Translations under genes and position numbers: made by a program | DNA from: a bacterium | Lineage (GTDB): Bacteria; CAIWAD01 | Direction of reading: 5' to 3' | Length of the DNA stretch: 64,000 nt | NCBI GenBank assembly: GCA_030429345.1 | Contig: JAUIFJ010000004.1 | Coordinates: 1 to 64,000, forward strand | Part shown: in pieces, positions 1 to 8,943 of the stretch | How the letters are laid out: every line of letters begins with the position of its first letter | How positions within the stretch are numbered: the first letter of the stretch is position 1 | Notes under the pieces: model-generated | Database searches by the model: none | What the model saw: the letters and a program-made list of their open reading frames with translations, nothing else | Told to the model about the DNA's origin: nothing

Positions 1-3000
1 TCGCCAGGGGACTGGCGTCCCAGTTCAGGCTGTGGCTGCCGGCGTCCAGCGGGCCGTCGACAAGCGTTGCCACCTGCTGGCCGACCATGTTGTAGACGCT
101 TAAGCGCACCGGCCCGGAACGCGCCAGATCGAAACGGATCACGGTGCTCGGGTTGAAGGGGTTGGGATAGTTGCCCTTCAGCGCCGTCGTCGCGGGCAGG
201 GCCGCACGCTCGGCCACGTCCGTGGTCTGGATGGTCATCGTGATCGGCACGGAAAGCTCCGCGTTGTTCGGGTCGTTGCTCGAAAGGTGCAGGGTCGCGT
301 TGTACTCGCCGTTCGGCAGCTCGTAGCCCGCCGTCGAGCTGAACTGGATCGGCAGCCAGTGGCTGCCGCTGCCCAGCACGATGCCGTTCTCCTCGGCCAG
401 CACGGCCCATGCCGGCGGCGTGATACGCACCGCGTAGGGAGTCTCGAGCAGCTGGTTGTGGAAGACCTGGATGCCCGTGTCCTCGTCGGCGCCCTGGAAG
501 CCCGCGGTGCCGCTGAAGCCGCCGCCCAGGCCTTCGTACTGCAGGGTCACCTGGCCGTTGGCCTGCAGGATGGCCTGCACGGTGAAAGGCCCGCCGTGGG
601 TGCCGGGATTGTAGTGCGGCACGCCGGTCCAGCTGACCACCAGGCTGTCTACGCCGTTGCTCTCGTACCAGCAGTAGCCTTCCTCGTTGTCCACCGGACG
701 CAAGTCGTCCCACCAGACGCAGATGCTGTTCTGCGGAGCCAGTTCCGTGGGCAGGGACTGGTTGCTCCAGGCGCCCGAATACGAACTGAAGCTGATGAAG
801 CCGTTGGGACTGACGCGGAACTGGTCGAAGGGCTCGCCATAGAGGTAGAAGTCGAAGCCCACGTCGAACCAGCCCGAGGTGCTGTCGTTGTGCGCGAAGC
901 TGACCGGCACCGCGTTCTCGCCGCCATCGACCCAGCCATAGACCGGACCCAGGTCCTCGTTGGAATCCATCCACTCGTAGCCGTAGCTGTCGGGGCCGCC
1001 GCTGTCGCGGGCGTCGAAACTGAGCCAGGCGTCCCAAAGCAGGGTCACCTCGCCCAGGTTGCCGATTTCCAGGCTGTCCACGAGGGCATCCCCGCTGGCC
1101 AGGTCCACGCCCAGTCCGGCGGGATCCACGTTGATCTCGGCGGGCGTCAACACGCCGTTGACGGTGGTGGTGAACAGAACGGCCGTGCCGGCGCTGATGT
1201 TGTGCATGGTCGGGTTCAGCTGGCCGTAGTTCTTCAGCGTCATGCCCATGGTCGAGGTGTGATCCTTGATGCCGATGCTGCACTGCGGAAAGTCCGTGCC
1301 CGCGCTCTGGTTGTCGTTGAAGACATTGTACTGGAACTTGAACTCGCCGTCGCCGGTGCCCGTCGGGTAGACGGCCGGATCATAGAGGATGAGCTGGAAG
1401 CTGTTGGGCCCGCCGCTCTGGTTGGCGCTCAGGTTGTACCACTCGATGATGAAGGTGTGGTTGGCCTCGTCGAACCAGGTGTATACATCGCCCGGCGTGG
1501 TCTTGTGGTCGTCCCACATGGGGGCGATCATCGCGTCGGGGCCCATGCCGCTGGGCAGGTAGTGGTTGCGGAAGTCGGTCTCCCAGAAGGCCCCGGGCTC
1601 GCCGAAGCTGATGAAGCCGTTCGAGCAGACCACCATGTGGTCGTAATACATGCCGTAGTAGCGGAAGTCGAAGGGCAGGTTCACCGTGGCGGCGTCGTCC
1701 TGCTCGTCGCCGTTGTCGCTCAGCGGGACCAGCGTGCCCTCGCCGCCTTCCGCGGGGGCGATGCCGATCCATTCGTAGGTCGGAGCCTGGGCGTAGGTGT
1801 TGTCCTCGTCCTCGTAGGCCCAGTAGCCCCAGGCGTCGGGACCGGTGGGGTCGTTCTGCCCGGGCGTGCCGACGGGCACCAGCAGGTCGATGCGCTGTGT
1901 GACATCGCCGCCGTTCATCGCGACTTCCGCGTGCAGCTGCAGGCTCATGCCCACCAGGGCGTCCTGTGTCACTTCCACGTCGAAGTCGACGACCGCGCTG
2001 CCGCCGGGGGCGATGGTTCCCGCGTCCTGCACGCCGCTGCTCACGGTGACGAAATCCTCCTCGTCGGAGACCAGCGTCACCTGGACCGAGCCGCCTTCTT
2101 CGCTTCCGCCGTTCTGCACCGTGAGACGCAGGCTGCGCGTCGTCGCCGGCAGCCACTGGCCGTCGGGGTAGCTCTGGTTGTTCAGGACGAGGGTCGGCGC
2201 GCCTACCGAAACGGCCGCAAGCATTTCGACCGTGCCCTCGTCGGCGGCCACGGTCAGCACGACGGGCAGGATATCGCCGTCGGCCAGTTCGCTGACCGGG
2301 CTGATCGTGATCCCGTCGAAGGGATCGCTGATCGCGCCCTGGGCCAGGCTGGCCAGGCTCAGGGGTCCCCCGCTTACCGTGCCGTACATGGGATCGAGGC
2401 TTGCCGTGATGCTCAGGTTGTTCAACGCGGCATCGCCGTCGTTGAGCACATCAAACTCCAGGGTCTGGCCGGCGACGCCGGGCAGGGCCGTGGAATTTCC
2501 GTCTACAGAGAAAGCGGAGACGATGGGGTTCATCGTCGCGTTGGTGACGGGAATGTTCACCTGCTGCGGATAGTGGCGGTGACTGCTGATCGTCAGAGTC
2601 AGTGTGCCGGGCTGCATGCCCTGCAGATCCAGCCAGACCATGCCGCTTTCGTCGCTCATGGCCACGCTCTGGAAGAAGTCGCCGTTGTCCTGGAATGCGG
2701 AGACGATCACGCCCTCGGCAGGGCTTCCGTCGACGCTCAGCTCCAGCTGCAGGAACTCGGCTCCGGCGCGCAGGCTGCCGGGCAGATCCATGTCTACATC
2801 CATGGGAATGCCGGCCCACATGCGCATGCCGGGGTCGCCCATCAGGTTGCCCCAGTTGCTGAACTGGGTGATGTGGCTGTCGCCCGGAGGCAGGGTCATG
2901 AAGAGTTCGTACTTGCTGTGCGCCAGGCAGCTGCCGACTTCCGGCACGTCCTGCTCGAGGAAGGCGTGGTAGAAGCCGCCACACATCACGTTGTTGTAGC

Positions 3001-4525
3001 GCGTGTGCGTGGACGCGGTGGCGTAGCCCATGCAGGCCACGGCGGCGCCGGGCGTCGTCGGGTTGCCGCCGCGCAGGAAGGCTTCCGAGTAGTCGTCCTG
3101 GCCGACAAAATCGCCCGTCGAGCAGGTGAAGATCGTCGCCACCGGCGTCCGCGGTCCCTGGGTCCAGCCCTGGACGGTGCCGGAGTTCAGGCCTTCCATG
3201 CCGATCCAGCCGCGGTAGTTGTAGAAGGTGATGCCGCTGTTGAAGAAGCCGGCGACCACGCTGCTCGACTGGCACCAGACCGTGTCCACGTCCGTGTAGC
3301 CGCGGCTGTCGACCAGCTCGTGGGCGATGTTGCGGCTCAGCTGGCGCATGCTCAGGTAGCAGGCGCTGCTGCCGACCAGGAAGGAAGCGCTTTCGAACCA
3401 GTCGGGATTGCTGATGAAGGGGTTGCGCTCGTACTGCAGGATCTTGTTGGTGATGGTGGCCATCTGCGTCAGGTTGTCGGCGGAAAGGCGGCCCACGGCC
3501 ACGTCGGCCAGGATGTCCGTTCCCTCCACGCGGCTGAAATAGTGGTCGTAGCCGCTGGTGCCGTCCGCGGGAATGTCATAGGAACCGTCCGTGTCGCCGC
3601 AGAGCAGGACGAACTTGACCGGGTCCTCGCTGTTGTACTCGCTGGTGATGCGGTTCTTGATCGAGTTGGCCGAATTCAGAATCGAGCTGCTGCTTTCGAC
3701 GATCACCGTATGTCCGCGCTGGCGCTTCCATTCGATCAACGCCGGCAGGCCGGTGGAAGGGGACATGGCCGAACTCGAGGCGAAGACCAGGTACTTGCCC
3801 GGCAGATCCCCCGGATCGAGCCAGGCGCCGGAGAGGGCCTGGTCCTCGCGGGGAGCATTGATCACGGCTTCGGCGACGGCTCCGTCCAGGCGCATCTTCT
3901 CACGAGGCAGCTGCAGGACGCGCTGGTTGATGGGATTCTCGCCCTCGAAGCGGACTTCGAAGTGCATGCGGGTCCAGACGCGGGCCTCGCGGGTCACCGG
4001 GTTGACCTGGATCGGCGCGATGGAGGTCTTCACCAGGCGGTGGTTGCGCAGAAGGGCCGGATCGCCGAGCTGCACGGCTTCGGAGGGGTACCATCCATCC
4101 GTGGAATACAAGGCCTCGTCCTGGTACCAGGGCTGGGGCTGGTCTTCGGCGTGGTGCAGGGCTTCCTGCATGGGGAGCGGCAGCACGTCCTGCAGGATCT
4201 CGTAGTCGCCTCCCAGGAATTCGACGGATACACCACTGCGGTCAGGGAGTTCGAGCAGGCGATTGACCAGCGGCAGGTCCGGATGTCCGGCGACGCCGAG
4301 CAGGCCTTGTTCCTCTTCCATATGGAAGAGGGTGTAGATCTCGTTGTTGACGGCGATCTCCTCGATCTCGACCGGATCGAAATCGAGCTGCATGCGGAAG
4401 GTGGCGCCCACCTGGTCCCTTGCGGCCAGGCCGGGATCCAGGCCTTCAAGTCGCAGTTCGGTCCGGGCAGAAACCACGGTGGAGGCCATCAGCAGCATGC
4501 CGAGGACCCCGAAATCTTGACGCAT
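1..4525 (-). CDS. C25 (gingipain-like) peptidase homologue with C-terminal sorting domain, 3' end cut by window
   Basis: Predicted secreted, surface-exposed cysteine-peptidase-like protein; 1508 codons are visible and the end lies beyond base 1. The ATG at 4525 follows AGGAG at good spacing and starts a signal peptide (about residues 1-19). A pro-region precedes a C25-type domain with the typical FVLLCGDTDG and VAVGRLSADN segments, about residues 260-560. The gingipain catalytic Cys position is kept (C468 in a TCSTGDF context), but the GHG histidine position reads YRGW (W440), so activity is doubtful. Long Ig-like/MAM-like stretches follow, and the last visible residues are a NYPNPFNPST sorting/FlgD-like domain. 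It is divergent from a second C25 protein. The long plus-strand ORF over it is a shadow. Confidence 0.9.
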   Translation of the reverse strand, partial: MRQDFGVLGMLLMASTVVSARTELRLEGLDPGLAARDQVGATFRMQLDFDPVEIEEIAVNNEIYTLFHMEEEQGLLGVAGHPDLPLVNRLLELPDRSGVSVEFLGGDYEILQDVLPLPMQEALHHAEDQPQPWYQDEALYSTDGWYPSEAVQLGDPALLRNHRLVKTSIAPIQVNPVTREARVWTRMHFEVRFEGENPINQRVLQLPREKMRLDGAVAEAVINAPREDQALSGAWLDPGDLPGKYLVFASSSAMSPSTGLPALIEWKRQRGHTVIVESSSSILNSANSIKNRITSEYNSEDPVKFVLLCGDTDGSYDIPADGTSGYDHYFSRVEGTDILADVAVGRLSADNLTQMATITNKILQYERNPFISNPDWFESASFLVGSSACYLSMRQLSRNIAHELVDSRGYTDVDTVWCQSSSVVAGFFNSGITFYNYRGWIGMEGLNSGTVQGWTQGPRTPVATIFTCSTGDFVGQDDYSEAFLRGGNPTTPGAAVACMGYATASTHTRYNNVMCGGFYHAFLEQDVPEVGSCLAHSKYELFMTLPPGDSHITQFSNWGNLMGDPGMRMWAGIPMDVDMDLPGSLRAGAEFLQLELSVDGSPAEGVIVSAFQDNGDFFQSVAMSDESGMVWLDLQGMQPGTLTLTISSHRHYPQQVNIPVTNATMNPIVSAFSVDGNSTALPGVAGQTLEFDVLNDGDAALNNLSITASLDPMYGTVSGGPLSLASLAQGAISDPFDGITISPVSELADGDILPVVLTVAADEGTVEMLAAVSVGAPTLVLNNQSYPDGQWLPATTRSLRLTVQNGGSEEGGSVQVTLVSDEEDFVTVSSGVQDAGTIAPGGSAVVDFDVEVTQDALVGMSLQLHAEVAMNGGDVTQRIDLLVPVGTPGQNDPTGPDAWGYWAYEDEDNTYAQAPTYEWIGIAPAEGGEGTLVPLSDNGDEQDDAATVNLPFDFRYYGMYYDHMVVCSNGFISFGEPGAFWETDFRNHYLPSGMGPDAMIAPMWDDHKTTPGDVYTWFDEANHTFIIEWYNLSANQSGGPNSFQLILYDPAVYPTGTGDGEFKFQYNVFNDNQSAGTDFPQCSIGIKDHTSTMGMTLKNYGQLNPTMHNISAGTAVLFTTTVNGVLTPAEINVDPAGLGVDLASGDALVDSLEIGNLGEVTLLWDAWLSFDARDSGGPDSYGYEWMDSNEDLGPVYGWVDGGENAVPVSFAHNDSTSGWFDVGFDFYLYGEPFDQFRVSPNGFISFSSYSGAWSNQSLPTELAPQNSICVWWDDLRPVDNEEGYCWYESNGVDSLVVSWTGVPHYNPGTHGGPFTVQAILQANGQVTLQYEGLGGGFSGTAGFQGADEDTGIQVFHNQLLETPYAVRITPPAWAVLAEENGIVLGSGSHWLPIQFSSTAGYELPNGEYNATLHLSSNDPNNAELSVPITMTIQTTDVAERAALPATTALKGNYPNPFNPSTVIRFDLARSGPVRLSVYNMVGQQVATLVDGPLDAGSHSLNWDASPLA

Positions 4526-5032
4526 GGAAAGCTCCTTTGTTCAGGAAACAGTTGGTTCAGATTTGTGCGCCGGCCGGGAGGCGGCCGCCCGCCCTTTTCC
4601 GTGACAGACTTCGAGCGACAAATTGGGGGGTTGCGAAGCTGCTGGAAATCAATTCGCCAAGATTGGAAAAAAGGGTGGCCCACGCAGGCCCTTCCCAATC
4701 CGGAAACGGCAAAGTTCTCTGCAAGAATGGTGCCGCTTGAGTTCAGGCAGGAGGCCCCCTTTTACGCTTGGTCTGCGCTGAGCGTTCACTGGTGAAATCG
4801 GAATGACGGGGGCTTCCCGATGTGGATGTTAGATCTGCCTTACACCCTGTCAAACATCTGTCGGAACAGGTTTCGCGGAATCGGCGTCAAAGCCTTTTGT
4901 GGAAGGCCAAAGAATGGCTGCAGCTTTGGACTGCTTTTTGCATATACCGTAGCTCATGCGGACCCGTCGTCCACATGCCATCGTCGCAGCAATCAAAGTC
5001 CAGCCCCGCCGAATCGAACCGAAAGGAATCGC
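4526..5032. promoter_or_regulatory. Divergent intergenic region between two C25 peptidase-like genes
   Basis: About 500 bases of lower GC than the flanking genes. It must hold the promoters of both divergent surface-protein genes. I see Shine-Dalgarno sites at both ends (AGGAG for the minus gene, GAAAGGA for the plus gene) but no sigma-70 pair good enough to name. No small gene is convincing here. Confidence 0.5.
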
Positions 5033-8000
5033 ATGCGCTTCTCTCTCATCTGCCTGCTGAGCGCCAGCCTGGGCGGCCTGGTCCAGGCGCTGCCCGCACC
5101 CGTCGAACAGGCGCCCCGAAGCTGGGAGTTCCGCCCCGCAGCGGAGGCCTGGCAGGTCCGGATCCTGGGCGAAAGCGATGCCGGGCTGGAGCTTGAGCTC
5201 CGCCTGAACGAGCTGCAGGCTATTCCCGAGGAGGATGGCTGGCGCTGCCTGGTGGGCGGGCTGGACAACCTGGAAACCCCTGGCCAGCCCGCGCTGCCAT
5301 TCTACAGCGAGCTGCTGGCGCTGCCGGCGCAGGCCGGAGTCGGCCTCGAGATCCTGCACCAGGAAAGCGAAGTCCTCGAGCTGGGCCATCTGCCGCCCTC
5401 GCCGGAATGGGAAAGCGACTACCTGGAGGCACAGCCTGCGGAAACGGCCTTCGACCCTTCCATCTACGGACAGGAAGCCTTCTGGCCGGCCCAGCCGGCC
5501 CGCCTGGGCGAACCGGCTCTGTGGCACGGCCTGCGCGTCGCTCCCCTGGATGTCTTTCCGCTGAGCTGGGAGCCTGCCGAGGGCCAGCTGCGGGTCACCA
5601 CCCTGCTGCGCCTGCGCGTCAGCTTCCAGGGTGAGGACTACCGCAACACGCGCGAACCGGAGCGCCCGCTCAGCTCCCTGGCGCGCGAGCTGGTCCTGCC
5701 CGCCGTGGCCAATCCGCGCACGGCGGAAGCCCAGGCCTCGCGCCTGGATCCCCAGGACGAGGTCAACCTGGGCCGCTACTTCGTGATCTATCCCGAGAGC
5801 GCGCAGACCTACCTGGATCCCTGGATCGCCTGGAAGCGCGAGATGGGCTACCGTGTCCGCACGCTGACGCGGGAGGCGATCGGCAGCAACGTGGACTACA
5901 ACGACGTCAAGGCCCACGTGGACCTGGAGTACGCCGCCGAGGGCATCGACTACCTGGTATTGGTCGGCGACATGGATTCCAACCCGGGGCTGTACTACAT
6001 GCCTTCGGACCTTGCGGCAAGCGGTCAGCATGCCGAGCACGGCACCTGGGGCTGGAATATCGTCTCCGATCATTCCTACTCGCTGCAGGAGGGGAGCGAT
6101 TACTTCCCCGACCTGCTCGTCGGCAGGTTGTCGGTCGATTCCCACCAGCAGCTCAACACGCTGGTCACGAAGCAGATCACCTACGCGAAGGAGCCGACGG
6201 ATCCGGGCGCCGCGAACTGGTACAACAACGCGGGGCTTGTGTATGACATCGCCCAGGCGGGCAGTCGTCGTGAGACGATGTACTCCCTGTCCCATCTTCT
6301 TGAGGATCGGGACTATGACCAGTTCACGTTCATCGAGAACGACCTTTGGGGCAACCCGCTTTCGCCGGCGGTCGTTACGAACATGGTCAACCAGGGGGCC
6401 AGCGTCGTCTCCTACCGCGGATACGGCTACCGCTACCAGTGGGCGGGCCCCTATTTCGGCGTAACACACATCTTCAACGACTTGACGAATTTCCAGGCCT
6501 GGCCCTTCGTGACCTCCATTGTGTGCGGCGGAGGGGATTTCGGCAGCGCCGACAGCGACCCCTGCTTCGGCGAGGCCTGGCTGCGCGCCTCCAATGGCCC
6601 CAGCCCCAAGGGGGCGATCGGCTTCATCGGCCCCTCCGAACTGGACACGCATACCAAGTGGAACAACTGCATCACGATGGGCATCTACCAGGGGCTGGTC
6701 CATGACAATGTCTCACAGCTCGGCGCATTGATGAACCGCGGCAAGCACGAGTTGTGGATGAACTTCCCCAACGACCGGATCGAGGACTGGAGCCCCGGCG
6801 GCGCGGGCAACAATGTGCCACACTACTTCTACAGCTATAACCTGCTCGGCGATCCCGGCCTGCGGCTGCGCACGAGCGAACCCGTGGACCTGGTGGTCGA
6901 CGTCGACAGCGAGCTGGCGACCGGCAACCGGCAGGTCCAGGTGCACGTGGAGGCCGCCGACAACGGCGCGGCGATCCCGGACGCGGTCGTCTACGTCTAC
7001 GACCCTGTCACACAGAGCGGGGAGCTGGCCCGCACGGACGAAGCGGGTTCCGCCTGGCTGGACCTGGGAGAGCTGCAGGCGGGCGAACTGGTGCTGACCG
7101 TGCACGGCCGCGAGCTGCGGCCTTCGCAGGGCGTGATCCAGGTGAGCCAGCAGGCCAGCGCCCCGGCGCTTTCGGGCTGGGCCATTGCCGACGAGGACGG
7201 CCTGGCCATGCCCGGCGAAAGCTTCTCTCTGGAACTGGAGATCACGGAAACGGGCAGCGAGGGCCTGGACCTCGAACGCAGTCTGTACCTCGTGTCCCAC
7301 AATCCCCTGCTTGTCGTCGAGCAGGACGTGGCGACTCTTCCCGCGACTTCTGCCGGAGAGAGCCAGCTGGTCGGCGGCGACTTCTCCCTGCAGCTCTCCG
7401 GCTATGCCCTCGACGGAGCCGAGTGTCCGCTGGATCTGTTCCTGGAGGAGCAGTGGCTGGGCCGCTTCCTGGTCAGGGTGCGCGCTCCGTCCTGGAGAGT
7501 TCTCGATCAGGAACTCCTTTCCGGCGCCTTCGAGCCCGGCGAGGAGGCGGAGTTCCGCCTGGAGCTCGCGCTGAACGACCTGCAGGACATGGATGCCCTC
7601 GACGCGCGCCTGCTGGTGGATCACGGCGGTGTCACATTGCTTCAGCCGAACGCCGATGTGCCGGCGATGACCTCCGGGGCCCAGGCATCGAGCACCGCCT
7701 TCAGCCTGGTTTTCGACGAGGACATGCTGCCCGGCACGCTGATCGACTGCTGGATCCAGTTCGAAGAGCAGGGACAGGTAATTGCCGAAACGCCCTTCAC
7801 GCTCCAGCTGGGCGAGGCCGGCCCCGGCGACCCGATGGGCCCGGATGCCGAAGGCTACGTGATCTTCCACAGCAGCGACTCGGACTACGAGCAGGCGCCG
7901 TTACACGTCTTCCAGGACATCCAGGAGGCGGGCACGCCCATCGACCTGGTGGACACGCAGGATTCCCAGTGGAACGGCGGCGTGGACGGAGTCAGCGCGG

Positions 8001-8836
8001 TCGTCGAGCTGCCCTTCGTCTTCACCTTCTACGGCCAGCCCTGGGTGGAGGCCACGGTCTGCAGCAATGGTTGGCTGGCCATGGGCGCCCGCGAGGACTA
8101 CTACAGCGCGCGCAACGTGACGATTCCCGGCGCCCAGGGCCCTCCGGGCATGATCAGTCCCTATTGGACGGACCTGATCAACAGCAACGGCTGGGATACC
8201 TACGGCAGCGTCCATACCTGGCACGATGCGCAGCAGAACCAGTTCGTGATCCAGTGGAGCGGATTCCGCCACGGCACCAACCAGGGAGACGAGACCTTCC
8301 AGGTCATCCTGCGTGATCCCGCGCACTGGCCGACCCCGAGCGGCAACGGGGAGATCCTCTTCGTCTACGACGACATCAGCCCGACCATCGGCGACGGCAG
8401 CATCACGGTGGGGATCGAGACCTACGACCACACCTCCGGTCTGCAGTACCTCTTCAGCAACGACTACTGCGATGCCTGCCAGCCCATCGGCGATGATGTC
8501 ACCCTGCTGATCACCGATGCTCCGGACTTCGAGAGCACGAGTGTCGGGGAATCCGCCACACAGACCGCCGACTTCCGCCTGGCCGGAATCGCGCCCAATC
8601 CCTTCAACCCGTCCACCCGTGTCCGTTTCGAATTGGGGCAGGCACGCTCGATGGCCTGGACCCTCTACGACATCCGTGGTGCGCGGGTGGCCGGCCGCAG
8701 CCTGGGCGACCTGGCGCCGGGCAGCCATGCCTTCCGCCTGGACGGAAGCGCCCTGGCCAGCGGTGTCTACATGCTGCAGCTGGGCAGCGCTTCCGGAGAA
8801 GTGCTGGCCACCGAAAAGCTCCTGCTGCTCAAGTAG
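5033..8836 (+). CDS. C25 (gingipain-like) peptidase homologue with C-terminal sorting domain
   Basis: Predicted secreted protein of 1267 aa. I chose the ATG at 5033, behind GAAAGGA, because it begins a signal peptide (MRFSLICLLSASLGGL); an in-frame upstream extension to 4820 looks non-coding. A C25 domain spans about residues 240-590, with IDYLVLVGDMD, a cysteine in VCGGGDFG (C498) and PCFGEAWLRAS, matching gingipain segments. The GHG histidine position is GYG (Y464), as in the divergent neighbour, where it is also not His. Ig-like domains and a MAM/nidogen-like stretch follow. The last 80 residues form the NPFNPSTRVRFEL sorting/FlgD-like domain expected of type IX-like secretion. It may be a pseudo-enzyme or a variant subfamily. 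Confidence 0.92.
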   Translation: MRFSLICLLSASLGGLVQALPAPVEQAPRSWEFRPAAEAWQVRILGESDAGLELELRLNELQAIPEEDGWRCLVGGLDNLETPGQPALPFYSELLALPAQAGVGLEILHQESEVLELGHLPPSPEWESDYLEAQPAETAFDPSIYGQEAFWPAQPARLGEPALWHGLRVAPLDVFPLSWEPAEGQLRVTTLLRLRVSFQGEDYRNTREPERPLSSLARELVLPAVANPRTAEAQASRLDPQDEVNLGRYFVIYPESAQTYLDPWIAWKREMGYRVRTLTREAIGSNVDYNDVKAHVDLEYAAEGIDYLVLVGDMDSNPGLYYMPSDLAASGQHAEHGTWGWNIVSDHSYSLQEGSDYFPDLLVGRLSVDSHQQLNTLVTKQITYAKEPTDPGAANWYNNAGLVYDIAQAGSRRETMYSLSHLLEDRDYDQFTFIENDLWGNPLSPAVVTNMVNQGASVVSYRGYGYRYQWAGPYFGVTHIFNDLTNFQAWPFVTSIVCGGGDFGSADSDPCFGEAWLRASNGPSPKGAIGFIGPSELDTHTKWNNCITMGIYQGLVHDNVSQLGALMNRGKHELWMNFPNDRIEDWSPGGAGNNVPHYFYSYNLLGDPGLRLRTSEPVDLVVDVDSELATGNRQVQVHVEAADNGAAIPDAVVYVYDPVTQSGELARTDEAGSAWLDLGELQAGELVLTVHGRELRPSQGVIQVSQQASAPALSGWAIADEDGLAMPGESFSLELEITETGSEGLDLERSLYLVSHNPLLVVEQDVATLPATSAGESQLVGGDFSLQLSGYALDGAECPLDLFLEEQWLGRFLVRVRAPSWRVLDQELLSGAFEPGEEAEFRLELALNDLQDMDALDARLLVDHGGVTLLQPNADVPAMTSGAQASSTAFSLVFDEDMLPGTLIDCWIQFEEQGQVIAETPFTLQLGEAGPGDPMGPDAEGYVIFHSSDSDYEQAPLHVFQDIQEAGTPIDLVDTQDSQWNGGVDGVSAVVELPFVFTFYGQPWVEATVCSNGWLAMGAREDYYSARNVTIPGAQGPPGMISPYWTDLINSNGWDTYGSVHTWHDAQQNQFVIQWSGFRHGTNQGDETFQVILRDPAHWPTPSGNGEILFVYDDISPTIGDGSITVGIETYDHTSGLQYLFSNDYCDACQPIGDDVTLLITDAPDFESTSVGESATQTADFRLAGIAPNPFNPSTRVRFELGQARSMAWTLYDIRGARVAGRSLGDLAPGSHAFRLDGSALASGVYMLQLGSASGEVLATEKLLLLK

Positions 8837-8860
8837 GGGGCTTCGCTTCGATTGCTGCAT

Positions 8861-8896
8861 CCCGCGTCCCTTCCGGGGCGCGGGATTTCTCTTTTG
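8861..8896 (+). terminator. Intrinsic terminator after the C25 gene
   Basis: A 10-bp stem (CCCGCGTCCC with GGGGCGCGGG, one G-T pair, TTCC loop) is followed by ATTTCTCTTTT. It lies 24 bases after the stop codon and separates the peptidase gene from the TonB receptor operon. Confidence 0.75.
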
Positions 8897-8943
8897 CTCC
8901 GGAACGGCCTCCATCGCTTCGGGGGATCGTACCTTTCCCTTCT

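Noticed and set aside
287-4795. 1502-codon open frame on the plus strand
   Set aside because: It is antisense to a clear C25 peptidase gene, has low-complexity Val/Ala/Arg/Gly/His composition, and no domain. High GC at third codon positions keeps the antisense frame open.
8837-8943. Cobalamin riboswitch before the TonB receptor
   Set aside because: The gap is only 107 bases, holds a terminator, and has no B12-box. The corrinoid reading rests on gene content only.
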